From IMG/VR virus record IMGVR_UViG_3300037189_015826, positions 1 through 26,768 of that record: DNA of 26,768 nt. One strand, given 5' to 3'. Both the position numbers and the translations under genes were made by a program. This DNA comes from a virus. The stretch's first letter is position 1. Each line of letters opens with the position of its first letter. Below the pieces are notes generated by a model, which worked only from the letters and a program-made list of their open reading frames with translations, did not search any database and was not told the origin of the DNA. Positions 1 through 8,438 of the stretch are shown here, one piece after another.

Positions 1-1
1 C

Positions 2-451
2 ATGGGCGTTCTTCAGACCAACGCAAGCAACACCTGTATCAGCCTTCAGAACTCTGCCTCATCGGGCGCAACTCGTTACGTTATGGCCTTCTACAACAAC
101 ACTCCGGCAGTGGTTGGTAGTATTGCCCACAACGGGACGGCCACAACTTACGCAACGGGCTCCGACTATCGCCTGAAGGAAGACGTTGAGCCGATGACGG
201 GCGCGACTGCCATAGTGAAACAACTTAAACCGAGTCGATGGAAATGGAAGGCTACCGGCACGGATGGTCAGGGCTTCATCGCCCACGAGCTTCAGGCGAT
301 CGTTCCCGATGCTGTCACCGGTCACAAGGATGAGGTGGATGAGCAGGGAAATCCGCGCTATCAGGGGGTCGATCTTTCTTATCTTGTGGCGACTCTGACC
401 GCGGCGTTGCAGGAGCTTGAGGCTCGGATAGTAGAGCTGGAAGGCGCGTAA
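2..451 (+). CDS. Tail fibre/spike C-terminal part with S74 intramolecular chaperone (5' partial)
   Basis: This is the 3' end of a phage tail fibre or spike gene that very likely continues beyond the left edge of the window. Residues 54-59 (SDYRLK) and the segment GFIAHELQ (91-98) are hallmarks of the peptidase S74/endosialidase chaperone family. That domain assists trimerisation of the fibre and is then released by self-cleavage just before the serine of the SDxRxK motif. The last 25 residues form a short amphipathic coiled coil, also typical of the family. The visible ATG at base 2 is probably an internal methionine. The stop codon is immediately followed by the ATG of the next gene. Family identity is from motif recognition; the receptor is unknown. 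Confidence 0.8.
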   Translation: MGVLQTNASNTCISLQNSASSGATRYVMAFYNNTPAVVGSIAHNGTATTYATGSDYRLKEDVEPMTGATAIVKQLKPSRWKWKATGTDGQGFIAHELQAIVPDAVTGHKDEVDEQGNPRYQGVDLSYLVATLTAALQELEARIVELEGA

Positions 452-1876
452 ATGCCCACCGTAAAAGTCCCCATATTTGAGCCGGTACAGAAAGGGGTCG
501 ATGCCGTTGAACTCAGTGAAGAGAATTATGGCGTATTTGATGCCTATCGCACTCTATCGGGTGGCACCACAAGTAGACCAGGCTCAAAGGCGCTTTTCTC
601 TGCCAGTGCCGCTACTGGTTTTGGTATTGATGGGCTAATCTATTGGTCGGAGAAAAATGCAGTTATCGCCGCAGGAAAAGGCGAGCTTTATCAGCTTACC
701 TACGTTTCAAAAACCCCGGTGATCACATCGCTAACTGGCGGGACTCCTCTTCTCAATCAGAACAAACCTGTCTCAATGGCAATAGATACCACCAATGTCT
801 ATGCCTGCAACGGCGGTCGAATTGTATACACTCCATTGTCAGGCACACCTGCTTATATCGCTGATGTGGATGCGCCAACTAATGCAACGCACGTTGCCTT
901 TTTGGACGGCTATATCTTAGCAATCGACGGCTCAAACAAGTTCTACTGGAGCGATGTTAATGCGGGCACAAGCTGGAATAGCCTTAGCTTTGCGAGCGCC
1001 TCTGGCAGCTCAGACAATCTTGTGTCCTTAAAGGTTTTTAATCGAGAGATATACCTCCTTGGCGAGCGCAGCATTGAAGTCTGGGAGAGCGACGGCTCCG
1101 CCACGTCTTTTTCTCGAATCCCTGGTGGCTTTATTCAATCTGGGTGCTCTGCGCCTTATGCTGTAATCGAAGATGAGAATAGTATTTATTGGCTCGATGA
1201 TTTCCGGCGTCTAGTCAGGTTTAACGGTAAGACTGTTGAGCGGCTCAGCACTAGGTTTGACCGAGAGCTTCAAGGGTTATCGCAGGTCAGCGATGCCACG
1301 GCCTTTAAGCTTGAGATAAACGGATACATCTTCTTTGTCTTTAACTTCCCTCTTGCTAACAGGACGTTGGTATACAATCAGACCGTAGATGATTGGTGCG
1401 AGTGGGGAAGGTGGAGTAACTCTAGCGCTTCCTATGATCGGTGGATTGGTAATTGCTATTGCTATGCGCAGGGCTGGGGGCTTCATCTCATTGGACGCTC
1501 CGACACTCTAGCTGTCTCTGACTTGAGCAAGATGTATGCGGACGATGATGGCGAGACCATTAGGCTCTCTCGCACTACGGGTCATATCGATCACGGCACG
1601 AGTCAAATTAAACAGTGCAACGAGCTGCGTTTCAGAGCCAAGCGTGGTCAGGGCCTATCTACCCGAACGCCTAAGGTAATGATTCGCTACAAGTTGGATA
1701 ATCAAACCTGGTCAGGGATTAAAGAGTTCTCTCTCGGAGACATAGGTGAATACAACCTAGTGCTGCGCGACCTAAGGCGGCACCAGTACCGAACCAAGCA
1801 GTACGAGATTTCAGCAACCGATTCGGTGGATGTGGTGTTGTCTAATGCGGAAGAGGATATTGAGGTTCTGCGATGA
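452..1876 (+). CDS. P22 gp10-like packaged-DNA stabilisation / tail hub protein
   Basis: A 474-residue protein, close to the 472 residues of phage P22 gp10. That protein closes the portal channel and joins the head to the tail needle and spikes of a short-tailed virion. The N-terminus (MPTVKVPIFEPV) and repeated beta-propeller-like segments (GLIYWSEKNAVIAAG, GERSIEVWESDG, NGYIFFVFNFP) recall that family. It follows the S74 fibre with no gap and overlaps the next gene by ATGA. This is the main evidence that the phage is a podovirus. A different propeller-type tail protein cannot be excluded without a profile search. Confidence 0.68.
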   Translation: MPTVKVPIFEPVQKGVDAVELSEENYGVFDAYRTLSGGTTSRPGSKALFSASAATGFGIDGLIYWSEKNAVIAAGKGELYQLTYVSKTPVITSLTGGTPLLNQNKPVSMAIDTTNVYACNGGRIVYTPLSGTPAYIADVDAPTNATHVAFLDGYILAIDGSNKFYWSDVNAGTSWNSLSFASASGSSDNLVSLKVFNREIYLLGERSIEVWESDGSATSFSRIPGGFIQSGCSAPYAVIEDENSIYWLDDFRRLVRFNGKTVERLSTRFDRELQGLSQVSDATAFKLEINGYIFFVFNFPLANRTLVYNQTVDDWCEWGRWSNSSASYDRWIGNCYCYAQGWGLHLIGRSDTLAVSDLSKMYADDDGETIRLSRTTGHIDHGTSQIKQCNELRFRAKRGQGLSTRTPKVMIRYKLDNQTWSGIKEFSLGDIGEYNLVLRDLRRHQYRTKQYEISATDSVDVVLSNAEEDIEVLR

Positions 1877-2268
1877 CAATACGCCGTCCGCCTAGGGATG
1901 CAACTGAAGGTTATCGGGATCGAAAGTGGAAAGAGCAAGCCTTCTATGATGCGAACCGTCCTGTAGGTGCTACTGGCTCTGCTGGTCCTGCCGGTCCCCA
2001 GGGTCCCGCTGGACCTACTGGTGCGACAGGCTCTCAGGGTCCTCAAGGAATAGCTGGCCCAACTACTATTACCGTTGGAACGACGACTACGGTTTCCCCT
2101 GGTACGCCTGCTGGAGTTAGCAATTCAGGAGATACAACGAACCTAGTTCTCAATTTTACGATTCCCCAAGGCGTAGCTGGTACAACGGTAGCTTATGTCT
2201 TTGACGGAGGCTCCCCATCCACTAGCTACTCCACTGGTCCTGCTTTTGATTGCGGAGGTGTTACTTAA
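1873..2268 (+). CDS. Short collagen-like tail fibre protein
   Basis: A 131-residue protein. It begins with a basic, polar stretch (residues 1-30). Residues 32-62 are uninterrupted Gly-X-Y triplets rich in Pro, Ala and Thr, as in the collagen-like rods of phage fibres. A Thr/Val/Gly-rich C-terminal part ends in the segment DGGSPSTSYS (about residue 110). The start overlaps the stop of the gp10-like gene (ATGA), and the stop overlaps the next start (TAATG), so translation is probably coupled. A structural role as a thin trimeric fibre or fibre base is inferred from composition and location. It could be the N-terminal half of a fibre split over several polypeptides. Confidence 0.6.
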   Translation: MTIRRPPRDATEGYRDRKWKEQAFYDANRPVGATGSAGPAGPQGPAGPTGATGSQGPQGIAGPTTITVGTTTTVSPGTPAGVSNSGDTTNLVLNFTIPQGVAGTTVAYVFDGGSPSTSYSTGPAFDCGGVT

Positions 2269-2801
2269 TGCCCAACATTCAATTCCAATTTAGGCGAGGT
2301 GCGGCTGCTCAGTGGTCTGCGGCAAATCCAACTTTAGCGGCTGGGGAGATGGGCCTAGAGACTGACACAAACCAATTCAAGATTGGTAACGGAACAACTC
2401 CGTGGAACTCGCTTTCCTACGGGGGGATTCAGGGAGCTACCGGCTCAACTGGACCTCAAGGCCCAACTGGAGCTCAAGGCCCTACTGGAGCTGGAGCCTC
2501 TGACGGCGATAAGGGGGATATTACAGTTAGTGGATCTGGCACTACCTGGACCATCGACAACTCTGCGGTTACTTACGCTAAGATTCAAAATGTAAGTGCA
2601 ACTGACAAGATTCTTGGGCGTTCATCGGTTGGAGCTGGTGCAGTTGAGGAGATTATATGCACAAGTGCCGGACGAGCAATTCTCGATGATGCTGATGCAG
2701 CGGCTCAAAGAAGTACGCTCAGTGCGCAAAAAACAATCACATCTGGAACCGCCGCACCCACAGGGGGTAGCGACGGCGACATATACCTTCAATATATTTA
2801 G
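2268..2801 (+). CDS. Tail fibre protein with Mtd-like N-terminal domain and collagen repeat
   Basis: The 177-residue protein opens with a pattern known from the N-terminal domain of major tropism determinant-type and many phage fibre proteins: QFRRGAAAQW, then GEMGLETDTNQFKIG, then NGTTPWNSL (residues 6-49). This domain usually attaches the fibre to the tail. Gly-X-Y repeats follow at about 56-75, then a beta-rich segment. The ATG at 2268 sits in TAATG and gives the conserved MPNIQFQ start, so the upstream in-frame ATG at 2250 is not used here. No reverse transcriptase or template repeat was seen, so there is no sign of a diversity-generating retroelement. Confidence 0.65.
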   Translation: MPNIQFQFRRGAAAQWSAANPTLAAGEMGLETDTNQFKIGNGTTPWNSLSYGGIQGATGSTGPQGPTGAQGPTGAGASDGDKGDITVSGSGTTWTIDNSAVTYAKIQNVSATDKILGRSSVGAGAVEEIICTSAGRAILDDADAAAQRSTLSAQKTITSGTAAPTGGSDGDIYLQYI

Positions 2802-2810
2802 GGTACAACA

Positions 2811-3251
2811 ATGGATCTGAAGCTATTACAAGAAGAGTTAAGCAAATCTGAGTACGCGGATAAAAGCGCAGAGGACTGTGTAAGTCTTATCAACGCTAAG
2901 ACCGTGGTTGTTAGAAAGCCAGTGCCAGTTAATAAGCTGAAGCGTGGGATGATTGGAGCTGGGATATACGCTGAACTAAGACTTGTTTCTTCTGATGAGT
3001 CTCAGCCTGTAAGGCTTAGAAGGGCTGCAATTAACGCCCTGGGTCTGATTGATAGCTATGAGGGTGGCGCTATTGATTTAGATAGCGAACTGGCTAGGGA
3101 GGTGCTCCACGATTTAGTTGATGCGCAGTTCTGCACAAGAGATGTAGTCGATCATCTGTTAGAGCAGGTAAACGAGACGGTGCCTTGGGTTAAAGCGATA
3201 GGTCTGGGAACCGTAGGGATTGGTTTTGTTACTCTGGCTAGAAGGAATTAG
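2811..3251 (+). CDS. Conserved phage protein of unknown function in the tail region
   Basis: A soluble, mostly alpha-helical 146-residue protein. The beginning (MDLKLLQEEL, then SLINAKTVVV) resembles small proteins that often accompany phage tail or fibre genes, in which an N-terminal helix pair is followed by a conserved LN motif. The C-terminal 15 residues (IGLGTVGIGFVTLARR) are hydrophobic but too short to call a membrane segment. An AGGG stretch 8 bases before the ATG serves as ribosome binding site. The gene lies among fibre genes, so a virion or virion-assembly role is likely, but nothing more specific can be supported. Confidence 0.55.
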   Translation: MDLKLLQEELSKSEYADKSAEDCVSLINAKTVVVRKPVPVNKLKRGMIGAGIYAELRLVSSDESQPVRLRRAAINALGLIDSYEGGAIDLDSELAREVLHDLVDAQFCTRDVVDHLLEQVNETVPWVKAIGLGTVGIGFVTLARRN

Positions 3252-3253
3252 TT

Positions 3254-3748
3254 ATGGCTGATATTAGGCTCGCCTATGACACGTCGTTCAATGCAACGAT
3301 TACGCTTGCTAGTTTGATCTACGACGGCAACCTGCTACAAGGCCGAGAATCAGCGGCTATTACTAACTCAAATGGTTATTTAGATTATTTAATCTCTGGT
3401 AAAATTACTACTGGAACCAATCCTGGTCTGGGCATTATTGAAGTTTGGGCAGTCGGATCGATTGATGGCACTACCTGGCCGGATGTGTTTGATGGAACTG
3501 AGAGTGCTGAGACTGTAAGCTCGCCAAGCGTTAAGAATGAAATCTGCAAATGCGTTTCAGCGATTGCAAACTACAACATTTCAAACTACGCACAGTATTT
3601 CGGCCCTGTTTCGCTTGCCTCTATTTTTGGCGGGACCCTTCCTAAAAGTTTTGTAATTTTTGTAACAAACGCATCGGGTGTGGCGTTGAACGCGACATCT
3701 GGCAACCATCAAATTAGGCTCACACCAGTCTACCAAACGGTTGGATAA
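3254..3748 (+). CDS. Putative virion protein, beta-rich, unknown
   Basis: The 164-residue protein has the alternating Thr/Ser/Gly/Val composition of beta-sandwich tail proteins. It contains a WAVGSIDGTTWPD segment (about residues 74-86) like those found in phage proteins described only as structural. The C-terminus reads HQIRLTPVYQTVG. AAGGA lies 7 bases before the ATG, and the stop overlaps the next start as TAATG. Its position between fibre genes and a lectin-domain gene suggests a fibre or adhesin accessory protein. The family was not recognised. Confidence 0.5.
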   Translation: MADIRLAYDTSFNATITLASLIYDGNLLQGRESAAITNSNGYLDYLISGKITTGTNPGLGIIEVWAVGSIDGTTWPDVFDGTESAETVSSPSVKNEICKCVSAIANYNISNYAQYFGPVSLASIFGGTLPKSFVIFVTNASGVALNATSGNHQIRLTPVYQTVG

Positions 3749-4605
3749 TGCGTCGGACGCCATATATCAATTTGATGAATGGCTTGATTGGTGCGTGGTG
3801 TCCTTCTCTTGGCGCTACCGGCAGAATTGCCATAGACCGCACTAAGTGCCATCGGGATTTAACTGTTACAACCTACGAAGGTGGACAAGGTTACGGTGCT
3901 AGTGGCACTGGAATGGCTTTTGATTTTCAGCCTGGTTTTGGTGGCGCCTACACTTATGATGTAAGCGGAGTTCCAAGCATAGTTACAGGCCAACAGATTA
4001 CCGTCAGCGGGTGGCATAATATTAGAAGTTATGAGTCTGGTGGTTACTACTGGAACAATGCAATTTTTGAGATTGTGACGAATTACGAAAATTATGGTCA
4101 GCGAGTCATTCTGCAATCGTATTATGATCCCGATAACAACATAACCTATGTGTTTACTGACGGTGTTTTTTACGAAAACAACCTTTATATCCAAGGAGCG
4201 CCAACTTTAAATCAGTGGTATCATTATTGTATCGTTATAACTGGCCAAGAATTTCGGTTTTACCTTGATGGAAATCTGAATCAGTACGGATCGTTTGGCT
4301 TTGACTACTTCCTTGATTCAGCATTTTTTCTCAATGTTGGCTACAGAGACGGCTGGGACAATTATGACGGGCACATTGACGACGTTCGCCTCTATAATCG
4401 AGCACTCACCGGCGCCGAAGTAAAAGCACTTGCCAGCTATAGAGGGGTCGGCTTAACGCCGAATAGGGACCTAACGGCCTGCGCTATTAACTCAAATTGG
4501 GTGCGGGTAGGGGGCGTGTGGAAGCCTGCTACTACTTGGATAAACCAAGGTGGGACCTGGAAGACATCTACTCCCAAGATAAAGGTCGGGGGCGTATGGA
4601 GATAG
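3748..4605 (+). CDS. LamG/ConA-like lectin domain tail protein
   Basis: A 285-residue protein with a jellyroll lectin-type fold. Residues 60-90 resemble a laminin-G-like opening strand set (AFDFQPGFGG, ITVSGWHNI). Residues 158-220 show the classic ending YHYCIVITG, FYLDGNLN and DDVRLYNRALTGAEV. Such domains bind carbohydrate, so it is a good candidate receptor-binding adhesin. The last 35 residues carry three copies of a GG-x-W-(K/R) unit (VGGVWK, QGGTWK, VGGVWR), a short tandem motif common at phage tail protein ends. Aromatic residues (Tyr, Trp) are abundant in the middle. Start codon overlap with the preceding stop indicates coupled translation. Confidence 0.7.
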   Translation: MRRTPYINLMNGLIGAWCPSLGATGRIAIDRTKCHRDLTVTTYEGGQGYGASGTGMAFDFQPGFGGAYTYDVSGVPSIVTGQQITVSGWHNIRSYESGGYYWNNAIFEIVTNYENYGQRVILQSYYDPDNNITYVFTDGVFYENNLYIQGAPTLNQWYHYCIVITGQEFRFYLDGNLNQYGSFGFDYFLDSAFFLNVGYRDGWDNYDGHIDDVRLYNRALTGAEVKALASYRGVGLTPNRDLTACAINSNWVRVGGVWKPATTWINQGGTWKTSTPKIKVGGVWR

Positions 4606-4694
4606 GCCTAAAAGACCCCTGGCGGAGACCTCTGTTTGCTCAGTTGAACACCGACCATCTTACATTAAATGCTCTAAATACTTAGGATCGACTT

Positions 4695-4946
4695 ATGATA
4701 CACAGCGACCACTATAAAAACTTAATTCAGGCTCTTTCTAGGGCGTTAGGTGACTTTGAGAAGGGGACTGCTGAAGGGAAGAAGTCGGATTCTGACATTC
4801 CTGATCCTCCTGAAAAAGCAATCACGATTATGACCGTTGGTTCAATGCCGAACGATACGAAGAAGATCCCAAAGCTGCCCATTAAAGCTGACAAAAAGAA
4901 CACGGGGGTTATTGGGTCCGGTAAGAAAGGTGGGAAAGGAGAGTAG
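4695..4946 (+). CDS. Small charged protein, unknown
   Basis: The 83-residue product is rich in Lys, Asp, Pro and Gly and ends in a basic tail (KKGGKGE). No transmembrane segment or recognisable domain is visible; residues 28-83 look disordered. AGGA six bases before the ATG supports the start. It follows an 89-base gap after the lectin gene that has no clear terminator. It opens the block of ejection-type proteins and ends two bases before the next ATG. A small virion or assembly protein is plausible. Confidence 0.5.
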   Translation: MIHSDHYKNLIQALSRALGDFEKGTAEGKKSDSDIPDPPEKAITIMTVGSMPNDTKKIPKLPIKADKKNTGVIGSGKKGGKGE

Positions 4947-4948
4947 AT

Positions 4949-5671
4949 ATGCCAACAGGTAATGGAAAAACAGTTTCAATTCCTGAGAACTCAGTAAAAA
5001 TACCGCGTATACCGAAGCCCATCGTTGGGCCTCCGGTTACTGCCAAGCCTGAGCGCCTGTCTCCTGGTGTTTATCGAAACTCAATGGGGATGCTTGTAAA
5101 TCATAGTGGGAATCCTCTGGATTCGCGGGGTCAAGCGTCTAATGTGCGTAGACTTCCGGGTGCATCGGTAGCGAGGAGAATTGCTGATGGGCTCAATGAT
5201 GTATCTGCTGGTGGTAATCCTAATTTTGATGAAAAGACTGGTCAGTTTGATAATAAGGCGCAGCAAGATGCCCTAGCGGCAGCGACGAGGGCGGCCCTAG
5301 GAGGCGCAAATCAATCGCCTCCGCAACCAGGAACACCTCCTACGAGCAAGGATCAATCTGCGGCTGACGCCTATATACGGGATATGGCGAGAAGGTCACA
5401 GTCACCATCTCAGTCAGCATTGGAAGGGGCTATGCGTGGTAGGCCACTAGCTCCAAATGAGCGAGCGAAGTTTGGAATAGATCCACGAGATCCCAACCAA
5501 TATACGGTAGGACCGGATGGCAAGCTATTTGGAACGTTAATGGGATGGAGAAACGACTCAAGGCCGCTCTCTGACCTTGTTGGTACTCTGCGAGGTCTAA
5601 CCGGATCTCCTCAACAGCCTGGCGCTGATGAGCAACGTCTCCTTGATATACTGGCTAAGATAAGGATCTAA
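4949..5671 (+). CDS. Virion-associated protein with RLSPGxYR motif
   Basis: A 240-residue protein rich in Pro, Gln, Ser and Gly, probably largely disordered. Residues 36-50 carry RLSPGVYRNSMGMLV, which recurs almost unchanged at the start of the protein encoded at 7346 (RLSPGIYRDTAGDLV). The shared unit suggests that both proteins bind the same virion partner or share an incorporation signal. The C-terminal third contains DPRDPNQYTVGPDGKLFG. A strong ribosome site (AAAGGAGAG) precedes the start. It is followed after one base by the next gene. The function is inferred only from its position in the ejection-protein block. Confidence 0.5.
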   Translation: MPTGNGKTVSIPENSVKIPRIPKPIVGPPVTAKPERLSPGVYRNSMGMLVNHSGNPLDSRGQASNVRRLPGASVARRIADGLNDVSAGGNPNFDEKTGQFDNKAQQDALAAATRAALGGANQSPPQPGTPPTSKDQSAADAYIRDMARRSQSPSQSALEGAMRGRPLAPNERAKFGIDPRDPNQYTVGPDGKLFGTLMGWRNDSRPLSDLVGTLRGLTGSPQQPGADEQRLLDILAKIRI

Positions 5672-5672
5672 C

Positions 5673-6239
5673 ATGACTTGGCTTTCAGATATTTGGGATT
5701 GGGGGTCTAACCAGGATTGGGACCAGATCGGCAAGGTTGTAAACACTGGCCGAAACATCATAAATGCCTTTGATGTTAATAGCTCCCGGCAGGGCGTCCG
5801 CTCAGATATGCTCGATGCCTACACCAAAATGTCGGCGGCTGATCAAGAGTATCAGCGGCAGATGATGGAGTATCAGCAGCAACAAGCTGGTGCTAGGGCA
5901 GCGGCGGCCAGGCAAAACGATCTCGCTAGGCGCAAGGCGGCTAAAGAGGCGCTGAAGGTACAGAAGAAGTATTTGACTGAGCTAGCAGCCAATTATCAGC
6001 CCTACGCCGATGCTGTAAAAACACTCACCCCCAAAGCCGCTGACAACTACGGCAAGTTCTTGGACACCACGGCACTTCTGAATCAGTACCTAGCGCCAAC
6101 AGTCTCCCAGTCATTATCTCAGGCGCCTCAGCCTACCTGGTCTAAAGAGGTTCCGCTTAATGCTTACACTGCTCCGACGATAAACGCAGCAGAGATGTCG
6201 TTCCCTAGTCTGGAGGATCTCCTTAAAGGGGGGCGCTAG
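5673..6239 (+). CDS. Putative internal virion / DNA-ejection protein (coiled coil)
   Basis: A 188-residue protein with an N-terminal Trp/Asp-rich segment (WLSDIWDWGSNQDW). A long helical stretch at about 45-110 is rich in Gln, Ala, Lys and Arg (QMMEYQQQQAG, ARRKAAKEALK), with coiled-coil character. A Pro/Ala/Thr-rich end follows. Small Gln/Ala-rich helical proteins in this position are typical of ejection proteins of P22-like and T7-like phages, which leave the capsid with the DNA and help build a conduit through the envelope. Assignment rests on composition and gene order, not on a specific motif. The next gene begins at the base after its stop. Confidence 0.5.
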   Translation: MTWLSDIWDWGSNQDWDQIGKVVNTGRNIINAFDVNSSRQGVRSDMLDAYTKMSAADQEYQRQMMEYQQQQAGARAAAARQNDLARRKAAKEALKVQKKYLTELAANYQPYADAVKTLTPKAADNYGKFLDTTALLNQYLAPTVSQSLSQAPQPTWSKEVPLNAYTAPTINAAEMSFPSLEDLLKGGR

Positions 6240-7343
6240 GTGCAGTTAAATAGCCTCTCCCCTCAGCAGCGAACACTTCTTCGCGCTATGATAATGCAGA
6301 TGCTGCAACAGCGTATGGCTGAGCAGCGGGGCGGGGGAGCTAGCAGGGGATCTTCTGGCGGTAGCATAGGCGACTATATCAAGAAGGCAGAGAGCATCTA
6401 TAAGGATGGGAAGCAGCTCTATAACTTTGGCTCAAACATCTACAATTCATTCTCGCAGCCCGCATACAGTGAAGCTACTCAGGCAGCATGGAATCAAGCA
6501 GCAGGGGAGGCTAGTCAGCAGGCATGGAACGCTGGAGCCGATGCGGCTACAAGAGAAGCTGGAGGACAACTAGCCGCCGACAACGCCACTTCGGGACTTG
6601 GTAATGTAGCTGGTGGATTAGCTGGCGCTTATATGGCCTATAAAGGCGGCGACCAGGTATTAGACGCAAATAAGATTGGTGGCGTGAAAGGTCGTCAAGC
6701 TGGCGGGATGGGCGGACTCCAGGCGGGATTGGGAGCTGGCCTCGCCGTTAATGCTCTTGGTTTGGCTCTTGGCCCTATTGGATGGGCGGCTCTTCTCGGT
6801 GGTGGATTGCTGGCTGGTGGACTGGCGGGTACTCGACTCGGTGACAAGGATCGGTGGAAGACCGAAGGTAACAGGCTTAAGAAGCTTGAAGAGATGGGCA
6901 TCGACGTGCCGAAGGAGTTTGAGGGAAGGATGTACCAGACTCGCGGCCTTAAAAAGAGCGAGCTAATAAACCCATATCTGCCTAAAGACTTTACCGGCTA
7001 TACGCCTCAATACGGATGGGTAAACAACAAGTTTCAGGACTCTCGTAACGAAGGCGACATGCGCTATGAGGATCTTGCACCCTATGCCACATGGGCAGAG
7101 AAGAGAAGCGATTGGTACAAGCTAAGCGATAACCAGCGCAGGGCAGTAACAGACGCGGCACAAAAAGCTGGCGCAGTAAGAGAGCATCACGGGACCCTTG
7201 ACGTGGATTGGTCCAAGGTGGGTGATCTAGATAAGATTATTGGTCAGGCTCCTGCCCAGGCTCAGCAGCAACAGCAGCCGTCACGGTTTGTCTTAAAGAA
7301 TGGCGAATTGATAAAGCGAAATACGATTCCAAGGGTAAGATAA
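6240..7343 (+). CDS. Putative ejection protein with glycine-zipper membrane segment
   Basis: A 367-residue protein that starts with GTG directly after the previous stop. Residues 154-199 form a strongly hydrophobic, glycine-patterned stretch (GLGAGLAVNALGLALG, then LLGGGLLAGGLAG). This looks like a glycine-zipper segment able to insert in or oligomerise at a membrane. The first 120 residues are Gln/Ala/Ser-rich helix. The C-terminal half is polar with a Gln run (QAQQQQQ) near the end. Membrane-inserting small-residue segments are known in ejection proteins that cross the host envelope. That role is inferred from composition, and the family was not recognised. Confidence 0.55.
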   Translation: MQLNSLSPQQRTLLRAMIMQMLQQRMAEQRGGGASRGSSGGSIGDYIKKAESIYKDGKQLYNFGSNIYNSFSQPAYSEATQAAWNQAAGEASQQAWNAGADAATREAGGQLAADNATSGLGNVAGGLAGAYMAYKGGDQVLDANKIGGVKGRQAGGMGGLQAGLGAGLAVNALGLALGPIGWAALLGGGLLAGGLAGTRLGDKDRWKTEGNRLKKLEEMGIDVPKEFEGRMYQTRGLKKSELINPYLPKDFTGYTPQYGWVNNKFQDSRNEGDMRYEDLAPYATWAEKRSDWYKLSDNQRRAVTDAAQKAGAVREHHGTLDVDWSKVGDLDKIIGQAPAQAQQQQQPSRFVLKNGELIKRNTIPRVR

Positions 7344-7345
7344 TC

Positions 7346-8425
7346 ATGCCTACGACACCAATGACTTTTGCTTACGACTACAGTGTAAAGAGATTGAGCC
7401 CTGGTATTTATCGGGATACGGCGGGCGATCTGGTTACACAGCAAACACTCAACAAGAATCGACGACAGTATAATCAGTGGGCAACTCAGTTTGGAGGGAT
7501 GAAAGCTGGGGATGCCAATTATGACACAACGGCTGGCAATCTGAAAAAGTATGGACAGCTTTACGGATACAACTGGCAGAAGCTTGTTCCCAAAGATTGG
7601 AAGGCTGGGCAGACCGTAACACCTCCGCCCTCAACAACAACACCACCGGCGAACACAGCTCCCTCTATTTCGCCTCCGACTCCGGCTCCTGCCGCTCAAG
7701 CTCCTGGTGCCATTCAGCCCAACTTCATGAACTATCAGTCTCCCATGACGAGAAGCCTTTTAGAAGCTATGGGTAAGGGCTTAAACACGATGCAAGCCTA
7801 CGAGCCTAAGAACTTTGAAGGCTCTCCGCTCTACCAGTTTCAGAAGCAAAAGGGACTCCAAGACCTTGAGAAGCTGATGGCCGCTAGAGGTTTGACCAAT
7901 TCTGGAGCTGAGATTCAGGCTAACTCTGATTTCCTAGCCAACCTTAATGCTACCGAATCTGAGAAGCAGAGGCAGTATGCCGACCAGACCGCGCAACGGA
8001 TGCAGAACGCTATGCAGTTTGCGGCAAACTACGATCAGTCTGAGAGAGAGAACCTCCGCAATCAGCTCAATCAAGACCTTGAGCGTCGTAAAGATGCGCA
8101 GCAGTTTGATGCTAACAGGGATGATACCAGGACCGCCCTAAGGACGAACTTCCTATCAAACATTCTACAGATGATGGGGAACAGCAACATCATGGGACAA
8201 GCTCAATCTGGACTGAATAGCCAGACCGCTCTGACCCAAGCGCTTGCTAATGCAATAGCCCAGAACAAGGCTGACAACTGGACCCGCAGCTATGGCGGCG
8301 GTGGAGGAACTCCTCCTATACCACCAAGCGGGAATGAGGGTGACTTCTTGAAGATCCTCATGGGCTACGGCGATAGGGCTGGGAATAACGACATGTGGAA
8401 TAGCATATTGAAAGAAATCTTTTAG
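7346..8425 (+). CDS. Putative ejection/tail-associated protein with RLSPGxYR motif
   Basis: The 359-residue protein carries the motif RLSPGIYRDTAGDLV at residues 16-30, a near copy of the one in the protein from 4949. A Pro/Thr/Ala linker at 93-125 separates it from a helical domain containing SPLYQFQKQKGLQDL and AARGLTNSGAEI (about 155-190). That pattern is common in phage DNA-transfer proteins, where a Gly-Leu-x-x-Ser-Gly turn joins two helices. A Gln/Asn-rich coiled coil and a glycine run (GGGGG) follow. The start is 2 bases after the preceding stop, with an upstream AAGGG. It is likely part of the virion interior or tail. Confidence 0.55.
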   Translation: MPTTPMTFAYDYSVKRLSPGIYRDTAGDLVTQQTLNKNRRQYNQWATQFGGMKAGDANYDTTAGNLKKYGQLYGYNWQKLVPKDWKAGQTVTPPPSTTTPPANTAPSISPPTPAPAAQAPGAIQPNFMNYQSPMTRSLLEAMGKGLNTMQAYEPKNFEGSPLYQFQKQKGLQDLEKLMAARGLTNSGAEIQANSDFLANLNATESEKQRQYADQTAQRMQNAMQFAANYDQSERENLRNQLNQDLERRKDAQQFDANRDDTRTALRTNFLSNILQMMGNSNIMGQAQSGLNSQTALTQALANAIAQNKADNWTRSYGGGGGTPPIPPSGNEGDFLKILMGYGDRAGNNDMWNSILKEIF

Positions 8426-8438
8426 TGGGTAGGTAAAC

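Noticed and set aside
2268-2801. Diversity-generating retroelement, because of the Mtd-like N-terminal domain
   Set aside because: No reverse transcriptase, no template/variable repeat pair and no C-type lectin variable end is present in the window.
4497-4685. 62-codon reading frame on the plus strand across the end of the lectin gene
   Set aside because: It overlaps the conserved GGxW repeats of the lectin gene in another frame and has no ribosome site; an out-of-frame shadow.
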